DNA from: Paenibacillus mendelii
GTDB lineage: Bacteria; Bacillota; Bacilli; Paenibacillales; Paenibacillaceae
Length of the DNA stretch: 64,000 bases
NCBI RefSeq assembly: GCF_024498075.1
Contig: NZ_JANHOF010000006.1
Span: 308,974-372,973 of the forward strand
Direction: 5' to 3'
The notes beneath the pieces were generated by a model. That model saw only the letters and a list, made by a program, of their open reading frames with translations, made no database searches and was not told where the DNA came from. Position numbers and translations under genes: made by a program. Positions within the stretch are counted from its first letter, which is position 1. Each line of letters opens with the position of its first letter. Shown in pieces: positions 17,886 through 27,011 of this stretch.

Positions 17886-18298
17886 GGATGATCCCCCCTT
17901 AATGCCTGGGAGACGGAATCGATGACTTTTTGTCTCCTTTCAGCCGAAATATTGGGACTGAGGGTGAGCATGACATCCTCGCTAATTTGTAGCGTTTCAT
18001 TCGCCAGAATTCGGCTCGGCTGATAGAGATGAAGCTGGCCGCCGATTTTCTCAATTTCCTCCACAGAGAGCTGTTGGAATTTCTCTTGAATGGATGCCAA
18101 GGTTTCACCTGTTCGGGTCAGGGTGAGAATCGCACGGCAATAATGCATGTGAAGATCCGTATAGACTCTCTTGTTGCCGACCAGCTCTAGCGGCGGGAGC
18201 ATCCCAATTTGGGTATAGTATCGAATGGTTCTCAAATTAATCTTGGGATCTTCTTGTTGAAGGAGGTTGGCAAGTTGTTTGGCGGTATAACTGTTCAT
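17882..18298 (-). CDS. MerR-family transcriptional regulator
   Basis: 138 residues from ATG 18298, which has AAAGGAC as RBS; an upstream in-frame ATG would add nine residues. The N-terminal winged helix-turn-helix is of MerR type (INLRTIRYYTQIGMLPPLEL), followed by an arginine-rich wing region and a dimerisation helix (LASIQEKFQQLSVEEIEKIG). The C-terminal part is short and lacks a metal-binding Cys set. It overlaps the unknown gene downstream. A palindrome in its own promoter (18355-18372) is a likely autoregulatory site. Confidence 0.85.
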   Translation of the reverse strand: MNSYTAKQLANLLQQEDPKINLRTIRYYTQIGMLPPLELVGNKRVYTDLHMHYCRAILTLTRTGETLASIQEKFQQLSVEEIEKIGGQLHLYQPSRILANETLQISEDVMLTLSPNISAERRQKVIDSVSQALRGDHP

Positions 18299-18354
18299 CG
18301 GACGACAGTCCTTTCGGTTGCACATATCAGATCGTGTTACATCTTAGTGTATGT

Positions 18355-18389
18355 GTTACAGTTTACTGTAACGATATAATTTTTGTCAA
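18355..18389 (-). promoter_or_regulatory. Promoter and palindromic operator of the MerR operon
   Basis: On the minus strand TTGACA (18384-18389) and TAAACT (18360-18365) are 18 bases apart. The perfect 7-base inverted repeat GTTACAG/CTGTAAC (18355-18372) covers the -10 element. A MerR-type regulator usually binds between or over these elements, so autoregulation is likely but inferred. Confidence 0.6.
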
Positions 18390-18488
18390 CTACTTCCTCA
18401 TTTACCATGAGTCTTCAACGTATGATAGATGAACCACATCCCGTATGCTAAGATATGGGTACATAAGCTGGAGGTGGGATTTCTTATT

Positions 18489-19229
18489 ATGGAGAATGCA
18501 GCACGTATAATGGGAATACCTTTTCCAAAGATGACGATGGACCAAAGCGTGCAGGTGCTTAGTAAAGTCGTTGAGAAGGAGCAAACCGGGCTGTTCCATG
18601 TGGTAACGGGGAATCCGGAAATCGTGATGTCCTGCCAGCATGATAAACAGCTGCGTTCCATTGTTGATGAAGCCGGGCTTGTCACTGCGGATGGGATCGG
18701 AATCGTCATGGTATCGCGCCTTAGAGGCGGCAATCTGCCGGAGCGGGTTACGGGATGCGACCTTCTATATAAGCTGCTTGAGGCAGGGAATCAAGAGAAG
18801 TGGTCGTTCTACTTCCTGGGTGCGGACGAGCCTACGAGTCAACAAGCCGCAGAGAGGATTCGCCGGGATTACCCCAACGTATCCATTCTAGGCCGGCATC
18901 ACGGTTTCTTTAATGAGGAAGAAGAAGTGAAAATTATCGAAGAGATCCGGGCAGCGACGCCGGACTTTCTGATTGTTGCCCTCGGTGCGCCATATGCGGA
19001 GCGATGGATCCATAAGCATAAAGAGATTCTACATGCGAAAATAGCCATGGGTGTCGGCGGGAGTCTGGATATTATCGCTGGAAAAGTGAGGCGGGCGCCG
19101 CGGGTGTGGCAGAAATTCCATATGGAGTGGCTGTTCCGGCTAATCAACCAACCATCCAGATGGAAAAGACAATTAATCCTGCCCCGTTTCGCTGTAAGAG
19201 CCTTGTTGTATAGAGAACGGAAGGCATAG
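18489..19229 (+). CDS. tagA: WecG/TagA/CpsF family glycosyltransferase
   Basis: About 246 residues from ATG 18489, downstream of GGAGGTGGG; upstream in-frame starts lack an RBS. All hallmarks of TagA are present: the HVVTGNPEI loop (Thr40), the catalytic Asp in TADGIG (Asp68), YFLGA, PDFLIVALGAPYAERWI, GVGGSLDIIAGKV and the basic C-terminal tail EWLFRLINQPSRWKRQ that contacts the membrane. TagA adds N-acetylmannosamine to undecaprenyl-PP-GlcNAc, the committed step of wall teichoic acid linkage synthesis. The gene is isolated from other teichoic genes here, so a role in another surface polymer is possible. Confidence 0.9.
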   Translation: MENAARIMGIPFPKMTMDQSVQVLSKVVEKEQTGLFHVVTGNPEIVMSCQHDKQLRSIVDEAGLVTADGIGIVMVSRLRGGNLPERVTGCDLLYKLLEAGNQEKWSFYFLGADEPTSQQAAERIRRDYPNVSILGRHHGFFNEEEEVKIIEEIRAATPDFLIVALGAPYAERWIHKHKEILHAKIAMGVGGSLDIIAGKVRRAPRVWQKFHMEWLFRLINQPSRWKRQLILPRFAVRALLYRERKA

Positions 19230-19293
19230 CTTGTATAGCTAAGAATATTGGCAATATAGGCAGAATGTGCGGACTATTTCGGAGGTGGATCAA

Positions 19294-19880
19294 TTGGCTT
19301 CCCTTCATCGGATTCAGTGGATTGATGCGAGAGTAAGACAAGGGCAGTATCCTAACATCCAACAAATGATGGAGCGGTTTGAAATTTCGAGGCGCCAGGC
19401 ACTGCGGGATGTGGAGTACTTGCGTGATTCGCTTGGAGCGCCGCTCGACTACTGCCCGAAGCGTAAAGGGTACTATTACACCGATCATTCATTCGCAGTA
19501 CCAGGTCAGCTTCTTACCGCGGATCAGCAAGATTTGGATTCATGCCTTAAGCAGCGCTTCCTTCAACCCGTTCGGACTGCGGTACAACGTCTCGGTATAT
19601 GCGGAGGCCAAAATGTGGGCAGCCCAATATTCGCCAGTTGGCCGATTCCTGGGGGGAACGACCGCGCCTAGCTGATCTTGCGGACCGGTTCGATGAAATC
19701 GAGAAGCTGTATCGTACGATGATGCTGGACATCCTGTCTCAGGACTGGGACGGGGCGAAGCATCTTGGACAACCGGTTACACAGGAACAGGCCGATCGGC
19801 TTGTCCCGTGCCTTCAACAAGCGAAAAAGCTTGAAGCCGAGGCTGTCTCTATTGTTAAGGATGTTATGAAAATTTTCTGA
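19294..19880 (+). pseudogene. Decayed HTH (DeoR/WYL-type) transcriptional regulator
   Basis: The 5' part, starting at TTG 19294 after GGAGGTG, encodes a clear N-terminal helix-turn-helix (MMERFEISRRQALRDVEYLR) and the GYYYTDHSF segment seen in WYL-domain regulators. The frame then loses similarity and stops at 19671. A second frame from about 19599 to 19880 continues with LADLADRFDEIEKLYR and a helical end, 93 residues. The usual WYL core is missing. It therefore looks like a truncated and frameshifted remnant. A short active DNA-binding protein from the first frame cannot be excluded. Confidence 0.6.
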
Positions 19881-19899
19881 AACAACTGATTCAAATTTT

Positions 19900-19967
19900 A
19901 AAATCACCTCAATAATCATGAAGAATACCATTTTACGGGGTATATCTTACAGATTATAGGTGATTTT
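19900..19967. terminator. Three-tier hairpin with T-run
   Basis: AAAATCACCT pairs with AGGTGATTTT, enclosing ATAATC/GATTAT and ATACC/GGGGTAT pairs, with a T-run on the plus strand. It follows the decayed regulator and precedes the glycan locus. Confidence 0.6.
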
Positions 19968-20218
19968 TTTGATTTTACGCACACTTTGGGGCCGAATTGA
20001 ACTTGTATTTACCTGTTAATCTCATGAACACATATCTCATGTATAATAATATCCATGTCCTTTTTTTGAATATAAGGAAATTGTAAGGAGGTGAAGGCGA
20101 AGTAAAGATAATACACTTAATCCAAAAATAAAAACATTATATAACTTCCTCCGCTTCTGTAAGATTGGTAATAAAGCCTAGTTGATGGAATGACAATTGA
20201 GTCAGGGGGGCACTGAAA
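19968..20218. other. Upstream region of the second two-component system
   Basis: This is part of a 338-base gap. It is AT-rich, with TATAATAAT near 20042 as a possible -10 element. A near-perfect ribosome-binding sequence TAAGGAGGTGA at 20084-20094 has no start codon at a normal distance. The real RBS of the next gene is GGGGGG at about 20205. Confidence 0.4.
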
Positions 20219-21943
20219 ATGATCAAACTCATGGTAGTCGATGACGAGCTTTGGATTCGGGAAGGCCTGAAGCGGACTATTGATTGGAGAGCTCTCGGAA
20301 TCCAATTTATCGGTGACGCCGAGGACGGATGGAAGGCGCTGGAGCTAATCGAATCGAATGTTCCGGACATTATTATTTCTGATATTAAGATGCCCGCCAT
20401 GGATGGTATGGAATTGATTGAAGAGATGAAGAGGCGGGGACTTGATTCAAAGGTTATTTTCATTAGCGGCTTCAGCGATTTCGTCTATGCTCAGAAGGCG
20501 GTCAAGCTGGGGGCGTTCGATTATATTCTCAAGCCGATCGAGGAGAACGTATTACTTGAAATTATCGAGCGCTGCATCCATGAAATCAGACAGAAGAGAG
20601 AAGCGGACTTACGTCTGGAAGAGCTGTCGGGTCATGTTCGAGAAAGCTTGCCCCTCGCCAAGCAGAAGCATCTGGAAATGTGTTTGTCTCATCCGATTGC
20701 AGAGTATGAGCTGCAGACCAAATGGGATGCCTTGCGGATTGATTTGGATCCGAGCCGGCTGACCGTCTTGTCAGCCGTCGTTCATGAGTGGGGAGAGAGA
20801 GAGATGAACGAGAATGGATGCTCACTGATGAGATACGCACTGGGCAACCTCATGGAGGAAATCATGTCTGCAGAGGGTGTACGGAGCGTGGCCTGTCCTT
20901 TGCAGGACAATGATTTTGCGGATGTAGCGCTTATTGCCACACCTTGGGAGCAGGAGGGCTCTTCGTGTGAGGACTTCTATCGCTGCGAGAAACGCGTCAT
21001 TGAAGATGCACAGCAGGTTCTGGGCATTCAAATCAGCATTGGAGTCAGCAGTATTCGGGACCGGACGCAGCTTTCATTCTCCTTTAAGGAAGCGCTTACA
21101 CGAAGTGTCAGCTATTTAATTGATGGACCTGGCCGCGTGCACGGTGAAGCATGCAAGGATAACCACTCTGTTGGTAGCGGATCCGCGGCGGATCGATTGC
21201 CAACAGCACATATGAATTACCTGTCATCAAGCATGGGACAAGCCGGGTCTGTAGCTGGAGGCGTTCCCCTTCCTTCCATAAAAGCGGACTCTCTTGACTC
21301 TGCGTTGTCTAATCGCATTCTTCATGCCATGAAGCTGATGGACGCAGACAAATTATCCGATTTGCTGGATGAACAAACAAGGCTGCTTCAAGAGTTGATC
21401 AAACATGCCCCGGTGCTTGCCGTTCGCTGCGAGATGAACATGCATATCGGTATTCTTCTATTCAAGTGGCAGGAGCTGTGCCAAACAAAGGAATTCTCGA
21501 AGCCTTATGCGATTACGTATCAACGCAAGCTGCAGCTCTACCGGTGCTCGATTAGCGATTGGAAAAGAATGATCATGAATACCTTCCTGATGAAGGATAC
21601 AGGAACATCTTCTTCCTTTGCACAGAAACGCACGATTGAAACCGCTCTGCGTTATATCCACGAAAATTATCACCTCGGCATCAGCCTTAATCATGTTGCA
21701 GAAACAATATTCTTGAACCCCTCCTACTTCAGCAGGGTATTTCATGCAGAGGTCGGGGAACCGCTCAGCCGTTATCTCATTCGCATTCGGATCTCGAAAG
21801 CGAAGGAGCTGCTCGAGCAGACGCCTCTTAAGGTATATGAGGTGGCAGACCGGGTAGGCTATCGGGATTTTCGTCATTTCGTTAAAACCTTCAAGGAGTG
21901 GGAAGGGATGACGCCTGCCCAATATCGTAATTACGGAGCATAG
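20219..21943 (+). CDS. Two-component response regulator with AraC-type DNA-binding domain, YesN family
   Basis: This 574-residue protein has a receiver with DDE at 8-10, phospho-acceptor Asp55 in IISDIKMPA and the conserved Lys in ILKPI. A long middle region follows, and the AraC domain occupies the last 100 residues (NPSYFSRVFHAEVGEPLSRY and VADRVGYRDFRHFVKTFKE, ending GMTPAQYR). The kinase gene starts 14 bases after it. It is the first gene before three binding proteins and two permease pairs and probably controls them. Here regulator precedes kinase, the reverse of the first operon in this window. Confidence 0.94.
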   Translation: MIKLMVVDDELWIREGLKRTIDWRALGIQFIGDAEDGWKALELIESNVPDIIISDIKMPAMDGMELIEEMKRRGLDSKVIFISGFSDFVYAQKAVKLGAFDYILKPIEENVLLEIIERCIHEIRQKREADLRLEELSGHVRESLPLAKQKHLEMCLSHPIAEYELQTKWDALRIDLDPSRLTVLSAVVHEWGEREMNENGCSLMRYALGNLMEEIMSAEGVRSVACPLQDNDFADVALIATPWEQEGSSCEDFYRCEKRVIEDAQQVLGIQISIGVSSIRDRTQLSFSFKEALTRSVSYLIDGPGRVHGEACKDNHSVGSGSAADRLPTAHMNYLSSSMGQAGSVAGGVPLPSIKADSLDSALSNRILHAMKLMDADKLSDLLDEQTRLLQELIKHAPVLAVRCEMNMHIGILLFKWQELCQTKEFSKPYAITYQRKLQLYRCSISDWKRMIMNTFLMKDTGTSSSFAQKRTIETALRYIHENYHLGISLNHVAETIFLNPSYFSRVFHAEVGEPLSRYLIRIRISKAKELLEQTPLKVYEVADRVGYRDFRHFVKTFKEWEGMTPAQYRNYGA

Positions 21944-21957
21944 AAGAGAGGGACATC

Positions 21958-23763
21958 ATGAGACTGTCATTCATCGAAAAGATCAAGTTCAATTCTGTTG
22001 GGATGAAGGTGTTTGGATTCTATGTGGCAAGCATGTTAGTTATTATTACGGTGATGGGTTACCTCTCTTATGATAAGTCTTCGGAGATGATGGAGAACAA
22101 AATCGGAGGCATGGTGCTGCAGAATGTCCAGCAAATGAGTAAGCGGCTCGATATCCTTCTCGAAGGATATGAGGATCGTTCCCTTCTCGTTGTTGGGAAT
22201 AGGGATATTCAGAAGCAGCTTATAGGAGATTTCAAGAATGAGGCGGAGCGCATTCAGAACAATAATACCAATACAGCCTTCCTATCTAATCTGGTTAATT
22301 CCAGGAATGATATTAATAATATTTATTTGCTGAGCGAGAACGGCTTCTCCTATCGTTATTCGCCCAAGGATTCCTTCCCGGTCTATAATCCATATCCGTT
22401 TGGCCACTTCACAGAAAGCTGGTATAAACAAATCCGTCAGGCCGACGGTAAAGTCGTTTACTTTGGGATCGTTCCTTCCCTAGTAGCTGGTCCAAACTCG
22501 CAGCCCGTATTCAGCTTTGGCCGAACTCAGAAAAATCTAAGCGGCCGCGGCGAAATCATTGGCGTGCTGTTATATGAGATCGATCCGGCCGAGATCATGG
22601 GTATGCTAGCAGAAATCGATTATGACGGGTCGGGCATGAATGTCATTGCCGATGAAACGGGCCGGATTATTGGCGATAAGGATGGTTTTCTCTTATCCAG
22701 CATGCTTGATGTTCCTTTAAATCAGGAGCGCCAGGGAATCTCCAGCCAATCCATGGAGGGGGAAGAGACGCTGGTGGTCTACAATCGGTTAGAAACGAAT
22801 AAATGGACGTTAGTCGGCATGCTGCGGGGCTCCGACTTAATGAAGGAAGCCAAAAATATCCGTTGGTACATGCTGACGCTTGGCGTTGTGTTCTCCTGTA
22901 TCGGTATTTTGTTTGCCATTATTATCGCGTCTACCGTTCATCGGCCGCTTCAGAAGATGATTCATGCCATGCGTAAAGCCAAGAAAGGCGATTTTGACAT
23001 TCGCGTCATGGACAAGCGTGAGGATGAATTCGGCTATTTGTTCATTCATTTCAACGAGATGGTTGCGCGCATTAAGGAATTGATCAATGAACTCTACGTG
23101 CAGAAGCTATTGAAACAGGATATTCAGCTAAAAATGCTGGGATCGCAGATTAATGCTCATTTTCTGTATAACACCCTTGACTCGGTACATTGGATTGCCC
23201 GCATCCATAAGGTCGATGACATCAGCACGATGATCTTCGGGCTGTCCAAGTATTTGCGCCTAAGTCTCAATGAGGGCAAGGATGAGGTGCTGATCAGCCA
23301 GGTTGTGCATCTGATCGACAGTTATATTATGATCCAGAAGGTCCGGTACCAGGATAAGTTTTCCCTCCACGTGAATGCAGACGAATCACTGATGGATTAT
23401 AAGGTGCTTAAATTTATTTTTCAGCCGATTGTGGAGAATGCGATCTATCATGGGCTGGAGAAAAAGTCAAGCAAGGGACGGCTCGATATCGCGTTTATGA
23501 AGGATGGCAGCTGCCTGAAGTTCGTGGTGGCGGACGATGGCGCGGGAATTGAGCCGGATAAGCTGTCGGAGCTGAAGCTTATTCTGCGTGGGGATCATCC
23601 CGAAGAGGACCGTAATTTCGCGCTGCGAAATATTAATTCGCAAATAAAAATTGCTTATGGCATGCAGTATGGGATTGAGATTGAAAGCCGTTATGGGGAA
23701 GGAACCAAGGTTACGATGACGATTCCGCTCCTAAAGAGAAATCATGCCCAGCATGTCAGTTGA
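21958..23763 (+). CDS. Sensor histidine kinase, YesM family
   Basis: This 601-residue membrane kinase has membrane spans at about 18-38 and 300-323, an extracellular cache-like sensor between them, a HAMP domain, and a His_kinase domain with QINAHFLYNTLDSVHW, giving the phosphorylated His at residue 401. The N-box is VENAIYHGLEKK and the G-box DDGAGIEPDKL, then FALRNINSQIKIAYG. It probably senses the glycan, or a loaded binding protein, and phosphorylates the regulator just upstream. A binding-protein gene follows 70 bases later. Confidence 0.94.
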   Translation: MRLSFIEKIKFNSVGMKVFGFYVASMLVIITVMGYLSYDKSSEMMENKIGGMVLQNVQQMSKRLDILLEGYEDRSLLVVGNRDIQKQLIGDFKNEAERIQNNNTNTAFLSNLVNSRNDINNIYLLSENGFSYRYSPKDSFPVYNPYPFGHFTESWYKQIRQADGKVVYFGIVPSLVAGPNSQPVFSFGRTQKNLSGRGEIIGVLLYEIDPAEIMGMLAEIDYDGSGMNVIADETGRIIGDKDGFLLSSMLDVPLNQERQGISSQSMEGEETLVVYNRLETNKWTLVGMLRGSDLMKEAKNIRWYMLTLGVVFSCIGILFAIIIASTVHRPLQKMIHAMRKAKKGDFDIRVMDKREDEFGYLFIHFNEMVARIKELINELYVQKLLKQDIQLKMLGSQINAHFLYNTLDSVHWIARIHKVDDISTMIFGLSKYLRLSLNEGKDEVLISQVVHLIDSYIMIQKVRYQDKFSLHVNADESLMDYKVLKFIFQPIVENAIYHGLEKKSSKGRLDIAFMKDGSCLKFVVADDGAGIEPDKLSELKLILRGDHPEEDRNFALRNINSQIKIAYGMQYGIEIESRYGEGTKVTMTIPLLKRNHAQHVS

Positions 23764-23787
23764 ATGAATAACTCCGTGTGTTGGCAT

Positions 23788-23804
23788 GTGTAAAATGATT
23801 ACAC
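23788..23804. promoter_or_regulatory. Palindrome before the first binding-protein gene
   Basis: GTGTAA and TTACAC flank a 5-base centre. It lies 30 bases before the start codon of the binding-protein gene. It may be an operator; the spacing does not fit a standard cre site. Confidence 0.3.
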
Positions 23805-23833
23805 GAGAATGTTAAAGGAGGGGTTAGGAAACG

Positions 23834-25210
23834 ATGAAAGAGCTTTTGATTCGTATGCAGAAGCCTGTTCTTTTCACACTTGTTCTCATGATAGCCGTAA
23901 TCATGTTATTGAACGCCTGTGCTAGCAGAGGAAACATGTCCAATTGGGAAGATAACACGAATATACAAGAAAATGCTGCGAGCCATTCGAAGCAGGAAGG
24001 AGCTCCGGTAACGATTAGTTTCTGGTTCCCATGGGTTGGCGGATTTCAGCAAGAATTTTACGAAACGGTCGTGAAGGCGTTCGAAGAGGCGAATCCGGAT
24101 ATTAAAGTTCAAATGACCTTCGTTGAGAATTCGGATAATTCACAAGCATCCGATAAGCTGTTAACGGCCATTGCAGGAGGCATAGCTCCGGATGTAGCCA
24201 TGTTTGACCGATTTCTAGTAGGGGAATGGGCAGCGATGGGGTCGATTGAGGACTTGTCTAGTTATGCGATGGATGATGACATGGTTAGTATTTACTACAA
24301 GGGGGCTTGGTCGGAGACGCAGTACAATGGCAGAACCTATGCCCTCCCATGGAATATGGATAGCCGTGCCATGTTCTATAACAAAACGATGATGAAGGAG
24401 GCCGGTCTCGATCCGAACAAGCCCCCGACAACCATCGCCGAGCTGGACGCCATGGCGGAGAAAATGTTCAAGAAAGACAGCAATGGAGCTTACAAAGAAG
24501 TGGGGTTCATACCGTGGATGGGCCAAGGCTTCTTGTATACGCATGGCTGGAACTTCGGGGGGGAATGGGAGAGATATGGAGAGCTGACGCCTAACGATCC
24601 ACAAATCGTCAAGGCCTTGGAGTGGGTGCAGGGCTATGCGAGGAAATATGACTCGAAGAAGCTGGTAAGCTTCTTGGATACGATGAGGCAAACCGAGGGA
24701 AATGCGTTCAAGGCCGGCAAAGTCGGGTTTGTCTACGAGGGCAATTGGCTGCTGAATAATATGGAATCCGTGAATTTCGAGTGGGGGGTCGCGCCGATGC
24801 CTACAGAAAGCGGCGACCAGTCGGTTACATGGTCGGGAGGCTGGTCTTTCGTTATACCCAAAGGAGCGAAGAACAAAGATCAGGCGTGGAGGTTTATTAA
24901 ATTTATTGCGGGCAAAGAGGGTTCGCTCCTATGGGGAGGCCGTTCAGCCAATAAGAATGACCTGACCTGTATTCCGGAAGTGAATGCACAGCTTGGCTTT
25001 GATAAGAAGGACAATTTGAAGGTCTTCACGGGCTTGCTTGAGCAGGCTCATATTCGTCCCGTTACGCCAGTGGGCGGGTACATGTGGGACGAGATGTATC
25101 GTGTGCAGAAGCTAGCCATCAATATGCAAGGCGACCCGAAGCAGCTCCTGGATGCCATGAAGAAGAGCATCGACGTCGAGCTGGCCCAGGTCATGGCTGG
25201 AGAACGCTAG
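23834..25210 (+). CDS. Extracellular sugar-binding lipoprotein (family 1)
   Basis: This 458-residue protein has a lipoprotein signal with lipobox LLNAC (Cys at about residue 32) and a family-1 solute-binding fold: ISFWFPWVGGFQ near residue 57, the LTAIAGGIAPDVAMFDRF hinge stretch and VGFVYEGNW. RBS AAGGAGG precedes ATG at 23834. It is a close paralogue of the next gene, sharing ELTPNDPQIVKALEW and the C-terminal RPVTPVGG/LWDE-like region. A terminator separates the two, so they may be expressed differently. The substrate is presumed to be a carbohydrate, not identified. Confidence 0.93.
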   Translation: MKELLIRMQKPVLFTLVLMIAVIMLLNACASRGNMSNWEDNTNIQENAASHSKQEGAPVTISFWFPWVGGFQQEFYETVVKAFEEANPDIKVQMTFVENSDNSQASDKLLTAIAGGIAPDVAMFDRFLVGEWAAMGSIEDLSSYAMDDDMVSIYYKGAWSETQYNGRTYALPWNMDSRAMFYNKTMMKEAGLDPNKPPTTIAELDAMAEKMFKKDSNGAYKEVGFIPWMGQGFLYTHGWNFGGEWERYGELTPNDPQIVKALEWVQGYARKYDSKKLVSFLDTMRQTEGNAFKAGKVGFVYEGNWLLNNMESVNFEWGVAPMPTESGDQSVTWSGGWSFVIPKGAKNKDQAWRFIKFIAGKEGSLLWGGRSANKNDLTCIPEVNAQLGFDKKDNLKVFTGLLEQAHIRPVTPVGGYMWDEMYRVQKLAINMQGDPKQLLDAMKKSIDVELAQVMAGER

Positions 25211-25251
25211 ACGAAGGCTGCCTTTGCAAGGTGTTCAATAGAATCGTAGAA

Positions 25252-25283
25252 GTGTCTGTCATCTCATGATAGGCACTCTTTTT
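25252..25283 (+). terminator. Rho-independent terminator
   Basis: GTGTCTGTCAT pairs with ATGATAGGCAC (two G-U pairs) around CTC and is followed by TCTTTTT. It closes the regulator-kinase-binding-protein transcript. Confidence 0.85.
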
Positions 25284-25391
25284 GCTGTGTCTATAGGCAA
25301 TCGCGCCGCCCGAGGATGGTGTCCGCCGCTCCTACGCTATGAAGCAAAAATACTACACTAAATACAAAGTTAGTCACATTACCGCCTCCTA

Positions 25392-25405
25392 TAAAAGCGT
25401 TTACA
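25392..25405 (+). promoter_or_regulatory. Probable cre (CcpA) site
   Basis: TAAAAGCGTTTACA matches the cre consensus TGWAARCGYTWNCW at 13 of 14 positions. It overlaps a TATAAA that may be a -10 element and lies 54 bases before the next binding-protein gene. Repression by CcpA in rich sugar is inferred. Confidence 0.6.
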
Positions 25406-25458
25406 CTAAGAAAGTGTTGCGAATCCCCATTAAAAACTAGTTAAAGGGAGGCTTGAAA

Positions 25459-26892
25459 GTGGAGAAAAGGAGCAGGACAGGCACTCTATATTTGAAAAAA
25501 GGAATGATCAAGTATTTCGTAGCCGCACTATCGTTATGTTTGGTATTAACAGGCTGCGGGGGCTCGAATGGAGAGAACGGAACGAACAAGCCGGGTGCGA
25601 ATAACATAACAAGCGAAGGCAACACGAATAAAGAGAACACGGACACTGGGGCAAAGAACAGCGATACGGACAAGGGCAGCGGGGAGAAAGTAACGCTTGA
25701 GCTCTGGGGCTGGAGCGGCAAGTTCCAGACGGATTTCACGAAGCTCGTCATTAGCGAATTTGAGAAAGAGCACCCGAATATTAAAGTGAAATATACCGTC
25801 GACCAAGGGGGCACAGACAAGCTGACGACGCTGATTGCCGGCGGTACGCCTCCGGATGTAGCCATTCTCGACCGCTTCATGGTCGGACAATGGGCGGCTA
25901 AAGGCTCACTGGAGAGCTTGCAGCAATTCGTCGATATCGATGACGAAGTAAGCGCTGACGATTATTATCCCGGCCCCTGGGCGGAAGCGAATTACAAGGA
26001 TCAACTCTATGCATTGCCGATGAGTACGGACAACCGGGCGATTTACTATAACAAAACGTTAATGAGGGAAGCGGGTCTTGATCCGGAGAAGCCGCCGCTA
26101 ACGATTACAGAATTGGATTCGATGGCGGAGAAGATATTCAAGAAAACAGCCAATGGCAGCGGCTATGAACAGGTCGGCTTCATTCCTTGGATGAATCAAA
26201 CCTACTTGTACACGCAAAGCTGGAATTTCGGCGGGGAGTGGATGAAGGGCGAGGAATTAACGCCAAACGATCCGCAAATCGTGAAAGCGCTCGAGTGGAT
26301 GGTAGGCTACGCCAAAAAGTACGACATGGCTAAAATTAATAAATTCAACGACGTCATGGGCAAAACCGGCATCAATCCGTTCTGGACGGGCAAGGTTGGA
26401 TTCGTTGTGGACGGCAACTGGATCTTGAATGATTTGACCAGCAATGCAAAAGTAAAGCCGACATTCGAGTGGGGAGTAGCACCGATGCCTTCCGCGGACG
26501 GATATCCTCAAACGACTTGGGCGGGCGGCCACTCCTGGGTCATGCCGAAGGGAGCCAAGCATCCGAAGGAAGCATGGGAGCTCATGAAGTTTATCGGCGG
26601 TTATAAAGGCACGCTGCTCTGGGCCAAGCGGGCGGATGCAGGCAACGATATTTCGGCTATGCCGGCGGTTAATGACGAAATGAAGATTTCAGATAATCCG
26701 AAGCTCAAGGTATTTGTCGATTTGATGCCTGTGGCGCATTATCGCCCCGTTACCCCTGTAGGTCAAAAGCTGTGGGATGAAACCTTCCGCGTACAGGACT
26801 TGGCCTTGAATGGAAAGGGCGAGCCGAAGAAGCTGCTGGATGAAGTGAAAAAGAATGTGGATAACGAGCTCAAAAAACTAGAATCCAAATGA
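25459..26892 (+). CDS. Extracellular sugar-binding lipoprotein (family 1), paralogue of the preceding one
   Basis: About 477 residues. A long N-terminal basic stretch precedes the signal peptide with lipobox LTGC (near residue 35), then a Gly/Asn/Thr-rich linker and the binding fold (LELWGWSGKFQ; GGTPPDVAILDRFMVGQWAA). It shares many blocks with the upstream protein, including GWLDPEKPPLTI-like and ELTPNDPQIVKALEW. TTG 25453 is too close to the AAAGGGAGG RBS, so GTG 25459 is preferred; ATG 25504 is another choice. It has its own promoter region with a cre-like site and is followed by a T-less hairpin. Confidence 0.92.
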   Translation: MEKRSRTGTLYLKKGMIKYFVAALSLCLVLTGCGGSNGENGTNKPGANNITSEGNTNKENTDTGAKNSDTDKGSGEKVTLELWGWSGKFQTDFTKLVISEFEKEHPNIKVKYTVDQGGTDKLTTLIAGGTPPDVAILDRFMVGQWAAKGSLESLQQFVDIDDEVSADDYYPGPWAEANYKDQLYALPMSTDNRAIYYNKTLMREAGLDPEKPPLTITELDSMAEKIFKKTANGSGYEQVGFIPWMNQTYLYTQSWNFGGEWMKGEELTPNDPQIVKALEWMVGYAKKYDMAKINKFNDVMGKTGINPFWTGKVGFVVDGNWILNDLTSNAKVKPTFEWGVAPMPSADGYPQTTWAGGHSWVMPKGAKHPKEAWELMKFIGGYKGTLLWAKRADAGNDISAMPAVNDEMKISDNPKLKVFVDLMPVAHYRPVTPVGQKLWDETFRVQDLALNGKGEPKKLLDEVKKNVDNELKKLESK

Positions 26893-26913
26893 TCAAGGCG
26901 AAACGGCTTGAAT

Positions 26914-26947
26914 AAGGAGAGGGGCAGGAACAGCCTGCCCCCTTCCT
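26914..26947 (+). other. T-less hairpin after the second binding-protein gene
   Basis: GGGGCAGG pairs perfectly with CCTGCCCC around AACAG, and flanking purine/pyrimidine runs extend it. As after the first operon's binding protein, it may stabilise the upstream mRNA and allow partial read-through. Confidence 0.55.
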
Positions 26948-27011
26948 ATGAACACATAAGCGCAGCATAAGGGACATCCTGATGAATTGAACGACAAAGA
27001 GGTGACGGTGC

